NCBI RefSeq assembly: GCF_958979055.1 | Contig: NC_084886.1 | Location: 47,199,154 to 47,263,153 of the forward strand | DNA: 64,000 nucleotides | Reading direction: 5' to 3' | Source of the DNA: Alnus glutinosa | Lineage: Eukaryota; Streptophyta; Magnoliopsida; Fagales; Betulaceae | Shown: positions 11,901 to 22,264 of the stretch, piece after piece | Numbering within the stretch: the first letter of the stretch is position 1 | Layout: each line of letters begins with the position of its first letter | Program-made: the position numbers and the translations under genes | Notes under the pieces: generated by a model | What the model was told of the DNA's origin: nothing | What the model saw: the letters and a program-made list of their open reading frames with translations, nothing else | Database searches by the model: none

Positions 11901-14439
11901 AAAAGATAATACCTCCCCTAGGACCCCGGAGACTTTTGTGAGTTGTTGAGGTAATGATATCACAATATTCAAATGGACTTGCACATTCCTGAAATTGACA
12001 ATATAAAAAGAGATCAGGATTCTTCATTGATTAATAATATGATTTGTAAGCAAATATATAAACTGCATGATAGAGTCCAAAGAAAATAAATCCAACTCAC
12101 CAAGGAATAATATGAATATGGATATATAGGACCACGTCCATTTTACATATATATTGGTAAACTTTGTGACAAGTTAAGGAATTGCGAACAAGAGACACAA
12201 AGAGAAAATAATAACTTAAATGTCTTTTCTATTAAAAAAAAAGAAAGACAGAAAAAGGAGCTCTAGTTTTACCTGCATATGCATTGTCACCCAACATTCA
12301 AATTCAAGTAAAAAAACAATTCCTTTAGATCCACTAATTTGAACCAAAATTCTCTCTCTCACACACACACACACACACGTATGTAGGTATGTATGTATGC
12401 ATATGTCATATCTGTCAGCAAGTTACATTTAGGAATCAGAACTTTGTTCTGGGGTCCAATCTGATATAAAGAGAGTTTGATGGATGATTTTAGATAATGC
12501 AGGCAGCGCAAGAGTATACAAGATAAATGAGACAAAATATTTTTTCTATTGGAAACAAAGACATTTTTCTTTGTATCATTTCCAAAAAAGTTGATAAAAG
12601 ATCCAGTCACATAAACTGGACTTCAATTCTTGCACACACCTATCAATATTGATGAGATCAGTCTAACTTCCATAAAATACACATATCTTGGCAACCAGGT
12701 AGTTAATTACTAATGGAGGAATTAATTAATTTCATTCAGTTCCAATGGCAAAGCATTTTTTTTTTTTTTTTGCCTGATTTCATGCAGTTCTGCATTCTGA
12801 AATTTCTAACCCTTAAAACTGTCCCCATAGAATTTCATATAACCAGAATAAGCTAAAAGAAAGTCCAGGGAATACATGCAAAAAAGGAACAAAAATAAAG
12901 TGAAGGATGTAATTCCAAGTGATTAGAGTATAGAATGAGTAGCAGCAAAACTATGACAGTGTCATCACACATAAATTTCTACTACTCCAGAGATCCTATA
13001 TATATATATATATATACGCATGGATATAGGCATGTTTTACTTGCGAAACTAACATGCTACACGCTTAAGTCTACTGCATATATATGTATGTTTCACATAA
13101 TATCATGTATATAGTTCAAAAGTTGTTCTAGGTACAAGAAGCTAAGAGGTCAAAACATGAAACATTAAATGGATCAATTCAAATAACTGTCAGGACTCAG
13201 CTGCACTACTCCTACGACTACCAGCATACAGCATGGTAACAAATATGCCGTTAAGACACAAGAACACCATCTCCTTGTAAAGATAAGGTAACTAAATCAA
13301 CGTAGCCCATAATTATTCACACCGACTTGTATATAAATAAGAAATCAAAAATCAAAGTACCACAGTCAATATAACATTAAATTCAAAATTCCCAAATCAA
13401 GCATAAGGTGACCAAAAGAAGCTTAGACCTTAGCTGCCACGAGACCACTAATATGAGCCATGTCGCACATCAACACCGCTCCACATTTATCCGCAATCTG
13501 TCTAAACCTCGCGAAATCCCACTCCCTCGGGTAAGAACTTCCGCCGCAAATGAGTATCTTAGGGCGAAAATCGAGAGCTTTCTCCTCAAGCTTCTCGTAA
13601 TCGATGTAACCCGTTTGTGGGTTCACTTTATAGGGGAAACTCTCAAAGAATATCGATGCGGCCGAGACCTTCTTCCCGCTCGGAGTGTAATACCCATGAC
13701 TCAAATGCCCTCCGGACGGGGAATCCAACCCCATAATCCGATCATTGGGAAGCAAAAGACCAGTGTAAACTGCGAAATTCGCAGAGGTGCAAGAGTATGG
13801 CTGAACATTCACGCCCCACTTCTCGGAATCAAGATTGAACGCCGCCAATGCGCGCTCGGAGCAGATCAATTCAATCTGATCAATGTGCTGATTACCCGTA
13901 TAGTACCTCGCTCCGGGCATTCCCTCCGAGTACTTGTTGGTCAAGTGGCTGCCCAGAGCCTCCATCACAGCCCTGCACACAAAATTCTCCGAAGCGATCA
14001 ATTCGATTCCTCTAAACTGTCTCTGCCCCTCCTTCTCCATGATCGCGTGCACTTCCGGGTCCGCCACAGCTAGCGGCTGGTTCCCCCAGGCCCGCACCGC
14101 GGCCCGCCTCGCCTCGAGGCCCGGTTCAACCGCGACCCACTTCGGCGCGCTTGCACATGACAACGATTGCCCATCTCTCGGCCTCTTCAGACACAAAGAG
14201 TGCCCCAGAATGCTGAATTTCTCATCTTCGCTATTATCCTCCCCATTTTCGAGCTCTATTTTCTCTTCCTTTTGCTCAAGCAACTGTAGCGGAACGGACG
14301 GGACCGAATTCGACGAGCCGCAAAAGCTCGAATCGATTTGAAGCGAAATCGGACTGTCAGCCGCCGAGGCTCTAGAAACCGGCGATGTGTGGGAATTGAA
14401 CCCGAGAGAAAGACCCGGCTGAGCACACTGTGAATCCAT
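8990..14439 (-). CDS. SHM7: Serine hydroxymethyltransferase, SHM6/SHM7 type, four exons
   Basis: The exons on the minus strand are 14439-13429, 11988-11583, 9898-9797 and 9213-8990. They join in phases 0, 1, 1 with GT/AG borders to give 580 aa. The enzyme interconverts serine plus tetrahydrofolate and glycine plus methylene-tetrahydrofolate, using PLP. Visible family blocks include [14 protein letters not shown], the PLP-site [24 protein letters not shown] with the Schiff-base lysine at about residue 355, and the C-terminal TPAMTSRG. The extra N-terminal region of about 120 residues, rich in Ser/Asp/Glu with a basic LKRPRDG patch, is the mark of the SHM6/SHM7 class; Arabidopsis SHM7 (MSA1) is reported to be nuclear and linked to methyl-donor supply. 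Length is close to the roughly 600 aa of that class. Intron 2 carries a LINE fragment. Whether it is nearer SHM6 or SHM7 cannot be settled here. Confidence 0.92.
10353..10555 (+). mobile_element. 5'-truncated LINE 3' end in an SHMT intron
   Basis: The insert is about 183 bases (10363-10545) and ends in a poly(A) run. Its end, GGCGCCTCATGCTTTTAATG followed by a TTATTACATATT-type tail, matches the 3' end of the large LINE at 34560 read on its sense strand. It is flanked by near-perfect 10-bp direct repeats, TGTGCACAAG at 10353-10362 and TGTGTACAAG at 10546-10555, as expected for a target duplication. It lies in SHMT intron 2, opposite in strand to the gene, and touches no exon. Confidence 0.75.
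11215..11234 (+). repeat. Poly(C) tract of 20
   Basis: An uninterrupted run of 20 C within SHMT intron 1-2 territory, read as G on the gene's sense strand. It is one of four long C tracts in the window (others at 5101, 7842 and 55439). Confidence 0.8.
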
Positions 14440-14637
14440 AAACTCTACGAACCCAAAAAAATCGCTGATTTCGGCACTGAAAATTTGAAGTAAAAATAAA
14501 AATCAAGCCCTCCTACGGATAGGTGTAGAAGCAACAGAAACAGCGACAACAGCGCCTGAAGAAGCTGCAATGGAAGTAACGAAACGACGGTCTTCGGGTG
14601 TTCGCTGAATCACCAGAGCTTTCCATAGACGTTTCAG

Positions 14638-14684
14638 AAACCCTAACCCTAACGTGAAAAAAGTGTGGGAATTTTATTTATAGT
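14638..14684 (-). promoter_or_regulatory. SHMT core promoter: TATA-like box and telo-box
   Basis: On the minus strand CTATAAATA (14674-14684) lies about 240 bases before the SHMT start codon. Just downstream of it, in the expected leader, is a doubled telomere-type motif (AAACCCTAACCCTAA on the plus strand, 14638-14652). Such telo-boxes are common near the start sites of plant genes for translation and biosynthesis. Placement supports a 5' leader of roughly 200 bases. Confidence 0.5.
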
Positions 14685-15187
14685 GAAAGATGGAATTGGG
14701 GAATTAGAATAAGGGAATGAGGAGCCAAGGGACTGGTCGATAAGGGAGGATGAATCTGGCGCTGATAATGGAGGGAGGGGGTTACCGGGGATAGCCAGTA
14801 GCGTGTAGTTTTTGTTCCCGTCACCCAAACGGGGAGGTAAAAGGGCAGGTTCGGTCTACCTGGACCGAATAGCATCCAGGTTCATTTGCGGCTTGTGGGG
14901 ATATCTCTGAGGCTGGACTTTCCTTGTTGGTCGATTTCTGAAAAGTGGGCCACGGAAGTGATAGACTCCTTTTTTCGATAAAGTCAAGGACGTAATTCCC
15001 TTTAAATTACGCTAAAGTAATTTAGTTTATAAATTTAATACATGTCTCTTAATGTTTAAGAAGTATATTTCTTTTTTAATAATTCAATGAAAATATTATT
15101 ACAAAATATGTACTTATTACATGCTTAAAGAATTGGATTGGAAAAAAAAATAAATAAATAACTTCATTTAAGAATATGAAATTATTA

Positions 15188-15370
15188 GCTTATTTGACTT
15201 AAGGGTATTGAACTTCAAAACGTCTCAAACTAGAATATTTAATTTTTCAAACGTCTCAATTTTAGGTACTTCGTGATTTTTATTGTAGTATATGTAATTG
15301 AGACGTTTAAAAAATTGGATACCCTAACTTAAAACGTTTTAAAGTTTAGTACACTTAACTCAAATAGAGT
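15188..15370. mobile_element. Fold-back (MITE-like) element
   Basis: The left arm TTATTTGACTTAAGGGTATT pairs with the right end, whose reverse complement begins CTATTTGAGTTAAGTGTACT. The arms continue inward through copies of AACGTCTCAA and its complement TTGAGACGTTT, so the element forms one long imperfect hairpin. No coding capacity. Related wording (TTGAGACGTTT) recurs in the fold-back at 51336-51734. Confidence 0.6.
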
Positions 15371-16029
15371 GATAGTTCGACACATTTAAGTAAAATTATT
15401 TTTAAAAAAAAAAAATCAACTAAATTTAAAAGAAAAAAAAATTGTGTCCTAAAAAAATAAAGTAATTTTCTTCCTCCCAAGTCAAAAGAAATTTATATCC
15501 CAAAAAAATAGAGTATATATGTTTCTTGAGCCATAAGAACATGAAAATGAAAATAAAAATGAAAATGATGGTGATATTGAACCCTTTTTTTTTATTTATT
15601 TATTTATGAAAATGATGATGATATTTAATATTAGCTGACCTAAGGTCGCGACCCGTCAGCCCAATGTGCACCCGAACTTCAAACTTCAAAGGGACAAAAA
15701 GGTATAAGCAGCGGTCCAAAATCATCCACAGTCGGAAGGTTCCTTCAAGTTTCCAGCTGGGTTATAGGTTATAGGTTATAGGTTATAGGCTTGGATTGGA
15801 GTTGAAAACGGAAATTTTATTTGTGTTTAACTTCTTCTTTTTTGAAATTGAAAATGACACATTATGACATTCTACTCTGTCATTTTAGTTGTTTTTTAAT
15901 TTCATTTACTTTTTTAATTTTGTTTTATTTTTATCTCTTTTTCTTCGTTGATTATTGAAAATGACACATTATGAGATGGTATTCTGTCATATTATTACTT
16001 TCATCGCTGATGAGATATGCTTAAATAGA

Positions 16030-16760
16030 TTTTAGGGAAAACTTACTTAGTTACTTATATATATATATACACTTAGTTAATTATAACTTTTAATTTTTTA
16101 TTATTTTTATAATTAAGTATTCAAATTTTAAAAAGTGTCAATTTAGAGTTTTCATCTTTCAATTATTATTGTTTTTTTATTATTATTTTTAATTTCAACC
16201 AAGTAATGTTGTCATTTCACCTTATCGAGTTTATGTCTCCTTTGTGTTCCTCCAAAATTGATATGACTTTTAAAATCACTATTGAATCAAAATTTAATAG
16301 TGATCTATCATAAATTCAATAATGATTTTAAAAGTCAGATCAGTTTTGGAGGGACACATAGGGTAACATGTAGCTTTACTATTTTAACCGTTCGTTAGAA
16401 TTTTTCGTTAAATTTTATCAAAATTTTTAAAATACCCTTTTGTTTTTTTAAAAAAAAAAATAAAATAAAATTTTTAAAAGATTCGGCCATAGGTATTCAA
16501 GTGTAGGTCGAAATTTAAAAAAAAAAATTACAAAAATAACTATGCCTGAATCTTTTAAAAATTTTTAAATTTTTTTTTTCTAAAGAAAAAAAAAAAAGTA
16601 AAGGTATTTTAAGAATTTTGACAGGATTTAATGAAAAATTATAATTGATGATTGAAATTATTGAAATATGAATACCTTAAATTGACACTTTTTAATACTT
16701 AATTGTAAAAGTGAAGAAAAATCTGGTGTTAGAAGTGAACTTTTCTTTAGATTTTATATA
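16030..16760. mobile_element. Long fold-back element with a nested small fold-back
   Basis: The left arm contains AATTAAGTATTCAAATTTT and AAAAAGTGTCAATTTAGAG. The right arm, reverse-complemented, contains AATTAAGTATTAAAAAGTG and GTCAATTTAAGGTATTCAT. A separate smaller hairpin sits inside at about 16225-16380, where GTGTTCCTCCAAAATTGATA pairs with the stretch around TCAGTTTTGGAGGGACACAT. Both look like non-autonomous DNA elements; boundaries are approximate. Confidence 0.5.
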
Positions 16761-16940
16761 TTTGTACTTTTTTTTTTATTGGTATTGATGTAGCATTTTA
16801 CGATTTTTCATAAAAAGTAATCAGACAAAAATTAGATGTAAGTGGAAGGACCTATTTATTATTTTTGCATATTATAAAGGGCTCTAAGAACTTTTTTTTT
16901 ATTACATGAAAAAAAAAATTATTGACAAAATTATGTCGCC

Positions 16941-17040
16941 TTATATATATATAAGCTTTTGGGCCCATTAAAAGAGCCCCAGGCCATAAAATAAAAGCAC
17001 ACACATGGCTGTCGAGCCCATCCTCAGGCCCATAGCAAAT
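16941..17040 (+). promoter_or_regulatory. Candidate promoter of the small membrane-protein gene
   Basis: A TTATATATATATAA box at 16941-16954 is followed by several GGCCCA-type (site II) words: GGGCCCAT at 16961-16968, AGCCCAT near 17015 and AGGCCCAT at 17026-17033. Clusters of such TCP-binding words are usual near housekeeping and organelle-related genes. They lie 120-200 bases before the start codon. Confidence 0.4.
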
Positions 17041-17158
17041 CCAACTTAGGCCTGCTACCAGTCCAGCGCAACAAACCAAGACGAAACCAAACTCAAAGGC
17101 CGAAAGGCACCCCCAGTTCTACAAAGTCATTCATCGGCAGAACTTGCGCATGTTGTCA

Positions 17159-17612
17159 ATGGAGTCCTCGTCATCTTCTTCTTCGTCAAAATATTCCCTT
17201 TCTTCTTTGGATTACCTCACGCTGTTTCTTCTACGCCCGGTCCTCGCAATCGCATTCGTACTCTCCCTGATTTCTCTTGGTAACTATTTCTCTCTTACTT
17301 GCTCAATACGATCACACTCTCCCCGTTTCTGCACAAATATTGGGTTTCGTATCACCTTCATTGTTTTTAAGCGAAATCAGGGTCTGGGTCGGTGACGATT
17401 TTCTCTGTGATTTTGATTTCCACCCGAATTTACGAGTTATTTGATGGGGTTTGTGTATAGGTTGGTGGTTGGCGTGGAAGCTAGTCCTGGTTCACGTGCC
17501 TTTGGTGCAAGAGATTTTCGGTTTACGAAAGAAACAAGTCAAGCCAAAGCCCCCAACACGTAGGCTATCTAAGATTTACAGTAGCATGAATGCCCGGAAT
17601 TCAGCTTCTTGA
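17159..17612 (+). CDS. Small conserved-looking membrane protein, two exons
   Basis: Exon 1 is 17159-17279 and exon 2 is 17461-17612. The 181-base intron starts GTAACT and ends GTGTATAG, phase 1. The product is 90 aa (93 aa if the ATG at 17150 is used). It begins with a serine run (MESSSSSSSSKYS), then has a hydrophobic segment (LTLFLLRPVLAIAFVLSLIS) that crosses the splice into WWLAWKLVLVHVPLVQEIFG. It ends in a basic tail (LRKKQVKPKPPTRRLSKIYS). This is one or two membrane spans plus a basic soluble tail. I do not recognise a named family. Its seat between SHMT and GrpE matches the spacing I recall in Arabidopsis, where an unnamed small gene lies between SHM7 and a GrpE gene. A 3' UTR intron is possible (GATG|GTAATT at 17614, acceptor at about 20768); the old LINE would then sit inside it. 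Confidence 0.7.
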
Positions 17613-17869
17613 TGGTAATTTTATTTTACGCGTTTTTTTTTTCTCTGTTTTTATTTTCCTTCATAATGCATAATCTCTCTCTCTCTCTGCCACAATTCCC
17701 AATTAAAAAAAAAGGGAATTATGAGAATGATGCAGTTTAAGCATAAACTGTACACAGCATCTTCTTTATGCAGAGAGCAAGTGACTTTGGATTGATAGTG
17801 TGGCAGCTGGGAATTATGCGAAGGATCGAATATATCATTGAAAATTGAAAATTTTGACCTCAAACGTTA

Positions 17870-19405
17870 TCAGGTTTATCGGTGGGGGCAACCCTCTCCC
17901 CATCCTTTTTGTGATTGTTGTGGAAGCTTTGAGCCAAATGATGTTAGCCGCGGTGAATGGGGTGTTTTATCTCAGGTCTCAGTGGGGGATAGGAATGATG
18001 ATCTTTATTTGTCTCTCATCTCAAGGGTGGTCGAGCAACGTTGATTAAGAGCACACTTTCCAACCTTCCCACCTATTTCATCTCTCTTTTCCCTATCCTA
18101 ATTGGTGTTGCTAATCAGTTAGAAAAATTGTAGAGGGATTTCTTGTGGGGTGGTCTAGATAAGAAGTCTAAACGCCATCTTGTTAATTGGAATAAGGTTT
18201 GCACTCCTCTGTATCTTGGAGGGTTGGGTCTCTGGAGTTTGCTTACTTTTAATCATACTCTATTGGGAAAGTGGTTGTGGAGGTTTTTTTTTTTTTGATA
18301 AGTAAGGTTGTGGAGGTATGTTGTGGAGAGAAAGGTAGTGGATATGAAATATTGTAGTTTGGCAGGTGGTTGGTGCGCTAATGTTGCTTTTGGGCCTTAT
18401 GGAGTAAGTCTTTGGAAATATATTAGGAGGGGGTGTGATGCTTTCTCCAGTTTTGTTAAAGTTGTGGTGGGCAATGGCTCTCGAACCTAGTTTTAGCTTG
18501 ACGTTTGATGTGGGGATTGTTTTTTGAATGTCACTTTTCCGGAGTTGGTTTACCTTGTAAGGAATAGGGATGCTTTGGCGGCTAACCTTATGGTTGCTCA
18601 CAATGATGTGGTACATTGGGACATTAATTTTATCATATTGGTGCACGATTGGGAGGTTGACTCTATTTCTTCTTTTTTCAATGTGTTGTATTCTATCTGG
18701 ATGGGTCGGGGAGTTAACGATAAGCTATGCTGGATTCCTTCGAAAAGAAGATCTTTTGAGGTCAAATCTTTCTACGAAGTTCTTCTTCCCGACACTGACT
18801 TCTCTTTTCCCTGGAAGAGCATTTGGAGGACTAAGGTTCCTTTGAGGATGCTTTTTTTCACTTGGACAGCTTCCTTAAGGAAAAGCTTCACCTTGGATAA
18901 TCTCTGAAAGCATCACATCATAGTGATAGGTAGATGTTGTATGTTTAAAAAGAGTGGCAAACTTCGGATCAACTCCTTTTTTGTTGTGATGTTGCAAGAG
19001 ATTTGTGGACTTTGGTCTTCCATATGTTTGGAGCAAAGTGGATTATGCCTAAACGGGTGGTGGATCTTCTGGCTTGTTGGAAAGGAAGGGTCAATCAGAA
19101 TGATATTAATATTCTTTGGAATGTTATCCCTTCATTTTTAATGCGGTGCATTTGAAGAAAAATGAATGTTTGAAGTTTTGAGGATTGCAAGAAGACGAGT
19201 CTGGTTCTAGTACTTTCTGTTTTTTAAATCCTTCTTTGAGTAGATCTCTGCTTATGCCCTTCTCAATATCTCTGGCTTTGTAGAGTTTTGTGCTGTCTTT
19301 TCTCTTGACTTGATGGGTGTCTTTGTCTTTCACTTGTATACTTCTTGTGTATTTGTGTTGGGTCCCATGCCCTTTTAATGAATTATTTTACTTATCAAAA
19401 AGAAA
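17870..19405 (+). pseudogene. Decayed LINE (reverse transcriptase to 3' end)
   Basis: Broken reading frames match the second half of the large LINE at 34560-38925. They show an RT block (LFVIVVEALSQMM), the [21 protein letters not shown] segment at about 18025-18090, the FLWGG region, and a zinc-ribbon region near 18930 (RCCMFKKS). The copy ends with TTTTAATGAATTATTTTACTTATCAAAAAG, the shared LINE tail, near 19370-19405. It is 5'-truncated and has several stops and frameshifts, so it is old. It also carries a 22-bp nested insertion at 18284-18305. Confidence 0.8.
18273..18316 (-). mobile_element. 22-bp LINE-tail insertion with 11-bp target duplication
   Basis: Thirteen T followed by GATAAGTAA (18284-18305) interrupts the older LINE. 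The same 11 bases, GGTTGTGGAGG, stand on both sides (18273-18283 and 18306-18316). Read on the minus strand the insert is TTACTTATC plus poly(A), exactly the 3' end seen on full LINE copies here. It appears to be a LINE insertion cut short after only nine template bases. Confidence 0.8.
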
Positions 19406-21603
19406 ATTATTGTAATCATTATATGCGTGCACAAGAACAAATAACTTTCCAAGCATTTGTTTTAGTTCAGTGATAAGGAATCCTCTGAATAAATGCATGG
19501 CACATTGCGGGTTCAAGGCATATTTTAAGAGGATGGTGATGTCCAGCTTAGGATATGGTTGTAGTTTTTGGGCTAGATGCATATTTTGAATGACATGGAT
19601 TCTATTTTCTCCTTTTCACATTCTATATGCATGCTTAGATGCATCTGGTGGTTAAATGCTTAGTTTGCCTCTTTTAGATCTATTTGTTTCTCCTGTAAGA
19701 GGACATAATGGACAAGGGGACATCCAAAACATGTAGTTATAGTTAAGGAGGATTCGACTGATTATGATCACTTAGGTAATTAAGTCATGAAATCCATCAA
19801 AAGTTGTTCGGGTGCTCAATCCTAGTCTACCTCAAATAATGTTGCTAAGATTGAATCTTACTCGTACCATAATTGCAGGTTCCAAAATTACCGAATGGCT
19901 AAGATTTAATGTGGCTAGTTTGACTTGAGTCTTGCTGAAAATAAGTGCATTTCCTAAAATGCTTCAAGCTCAAAAACTTTGTTGCATAACTCATAAATGA
20001 GGCTCAAATTTTGACAGAAGCAAGGAGCAGGTATAAAAGAAAAAGGCTTTTTTTTTTTTTTTTTCCTTCCAGTTTTAAAATGGTTGGTTTCTCAATTACT
20101 GCAGATCTAACCTGACTCTCACAATATATACAGATGTAGTGACTTGAAAAAATTATCTGCCTTCTGGCAGTTTACTTTGTCTACCGATCATATGTTCATC
20201 TCTTGAGATGATTAGGTCCACTTTCCACAGGACCACAGCATATATGACACAGGAGACAAGTAAAAGTAAACTTGTAATTGCTTATATTGTTGAATAGCTT
20301 TGCATGTTTTTTTGTTTTTTGAACGAGTAAGTTTGGTTGTAAGGGGAGGCGGATGGGGAGATTTGAAACCTCCCTTTCTTATGGTATGATCCCAGTCAAA
20401 TTTGCCATCCTGCGGGGTTACCCTTGCATGTTCTTTGTATGCATACTTCATAAATCTTGCTTCCTCTTTCTTCCCCGAAAAATGAAAAAGGTTCTTGGCT
20501 TAGGGAGTGTTTGTTTGTCCATCAAGTTTGGAGTCATTGAGTTTGCATAAGCATTCTAAGGCACAAATCTATCAGGATGGTGTTTTCACTCTTCATATAA
20601 ATAAGAAGAGAAGGCAACAGATTGATAGTTTTGTATTGCTTAACTCTTTCTGATTGATTAGTTTGCACAGAAAAGTTTTGTGATACTTCCATTTGCATTC
20701 ATAGTTCATGGTATTTTGACGATCTTTTGTGGATTATGGAATCTAACGGCGGCATCAATGGATTGCAGAAAAGAAAAACCCCCTTTGGATGAAAGATTGG
20801 AACTCGAACAGCATTGTGGGCGAAAATACAGTGATTGTGTTTAATGCAATGAAGAGGATTGGAATTGGGAGATTATACTCTAGATGTATATAAATTTGTA
20901 ATCTTCTTGAAAACTATAATGTAAAATTCAGCTTTATTACAAAATTAATTTAATTAGTGGGATCTAAATTCTAACCTTCTTCCCATGTCAAATCTGAGTA
21001 GTGATTGATCTGGTTTTAGTGACTGAAATATTATGCAGATGCAAAAGGTGTTAAGAGGACAACATCCCAAGGCTTAATATCATTAGAATTTCCTAAAAAA
21101 CAAATAACGAATAGAAAATATTTTACATTGATATTTTTTTATCTATTTGATTGTCTATAAAAAATGAAAATAAGAGTTTCAAAATATTGATATTTACATC
21201 CTCGCAAACAAATAGGAAAAAAATTAGAAAAATTAAGAGATAATTGGAGGCACTAATTTTATTTATTTATTTGAATAAATTGGAGGCACTAATTTGTGAT
21301 GGGAAAAAAAGATGATATTGAACAATAAGGGGCTAGTACGTTAGTAATTCTATTTTAATTAAATAGGTCAATAAAATAACTAAAAAGTAATAATTTTTTT
21401 TTAACAACAAAATTGACAAGAGATATGTTATTTGAACAACAAAATTAACAAACGTACTAAACAATTAAAATTTTGTTGGGAAACAAAATAATAGTAAATT
21501 GCTAACCATTATTTTGGTCGTAAACATGAAGGTTGTTGGTCTGGAAAAACAAGAACAACCGAATGATTAAAAAAAAAGAAAAAAAAAAGAAGAGGAAAAT
21601 AAT
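19406..21603. other. Intergenic DNA, no gene recognised
   Basis: Mixed AT-rich sequence without a convincing ORF. A possible last, non-coding exon of the small membrane-protein gene lies at about 20769-20945: it follows a GATTGCAG acceptor and ends in an AT-rich stretch. This rests on splice-site appearance alone. Confidence 0.4.
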
Positions 21604-21608
21604 GGAAT

Positions 21609-22038
21609 TGTTGGTACAGTTTCCGGTATGGTGTGAATCTGCACGTTCCTTTGATGTTCTTCACGCTTCTTAATAACTCTGCAAAACAACAAAACCTAGG
21701 GACCCTTCCGGGGGTCCCGCTCCGATGCCTAAGTTAGCTTCTGTGAGAAAATAATGCTCTATGCATAAAATTGAGTCTTAGTTTATACCTGGGGTATGGG
21801 CCTATTTATAGGCATAGAGGTGGAGTCAAACCTGGATTAGGACTCCTGCTCCTTGTTGATCTAGAACTGCTGTCCGAGTTCTAATTGGACTTCAATCCTT
21901 CACTAGACTTCTAATTGGATATCCTCTTAGACTTCCAATCTGATATCTTCTTAGACTTCTGATCTGATATCTGTTTGGACTTTATTAGACTTTTGAATCT
22001 CCTCTTTGGATCGGGTTGAGTGGGATTTATCCCCAACA
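21609..22038 (-). repeat. 3' LTR (left copy)
   Basis: 430 bp, beginning TGTTGGTACAG and ending CCCCAACA. It differs from the right copy at only two sites, GATCTGATATC against GATCTAATATC and GAGTGGGATT against GAGTGAGATT. Both are purine transitions on the plus strand. Confidence 0.95.
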
Positions 22039-22264
22039 GTTACCCCCCAATTCCCTTATCCAAAGCTTGCTTGAATAATGGGAATTCCATGTCTAAGGAA
22101 ACCCGATCTTTGTCTCCTTCTGAAAACCTGCTAACCTGCAAAACCCGAGGGTTAAATCTTACCCCCCAATTACCTTCTTGTTTTTCCTTAGGGTTTTCTC
22201 CCTGTATCTTGAAAAACCTGCAAAACCCGAGGGTTAAATCCGACCCCCCGAGAAGTTTCTTCTT

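Larger units (their letters stand above)
14685..17149. other. Divergent intergenic region with fold-back elements
   Basis: This separates the SHMT gene (-) from the small membrane-protein gene (+), so it holds both promoters. Apart from the fold-back elements listed separately (15188-15370 and 16030-16760), it is AT-rich with no convincing ORF. Confidence 0.55.

Noticed and set aside
13408..14073. 221-codon plus-strand ORF opposite SHMT exon 1
   Set aside because: It is the antisense shadow of a well-supported coding exon and shows no protein-family features.
17641..17870. Possible further coding exon of the small membrane-protein gene
   Set aside because: The frame closes at 17612 with a family-like end, and the following DNA has stops in all frames before the LINE.
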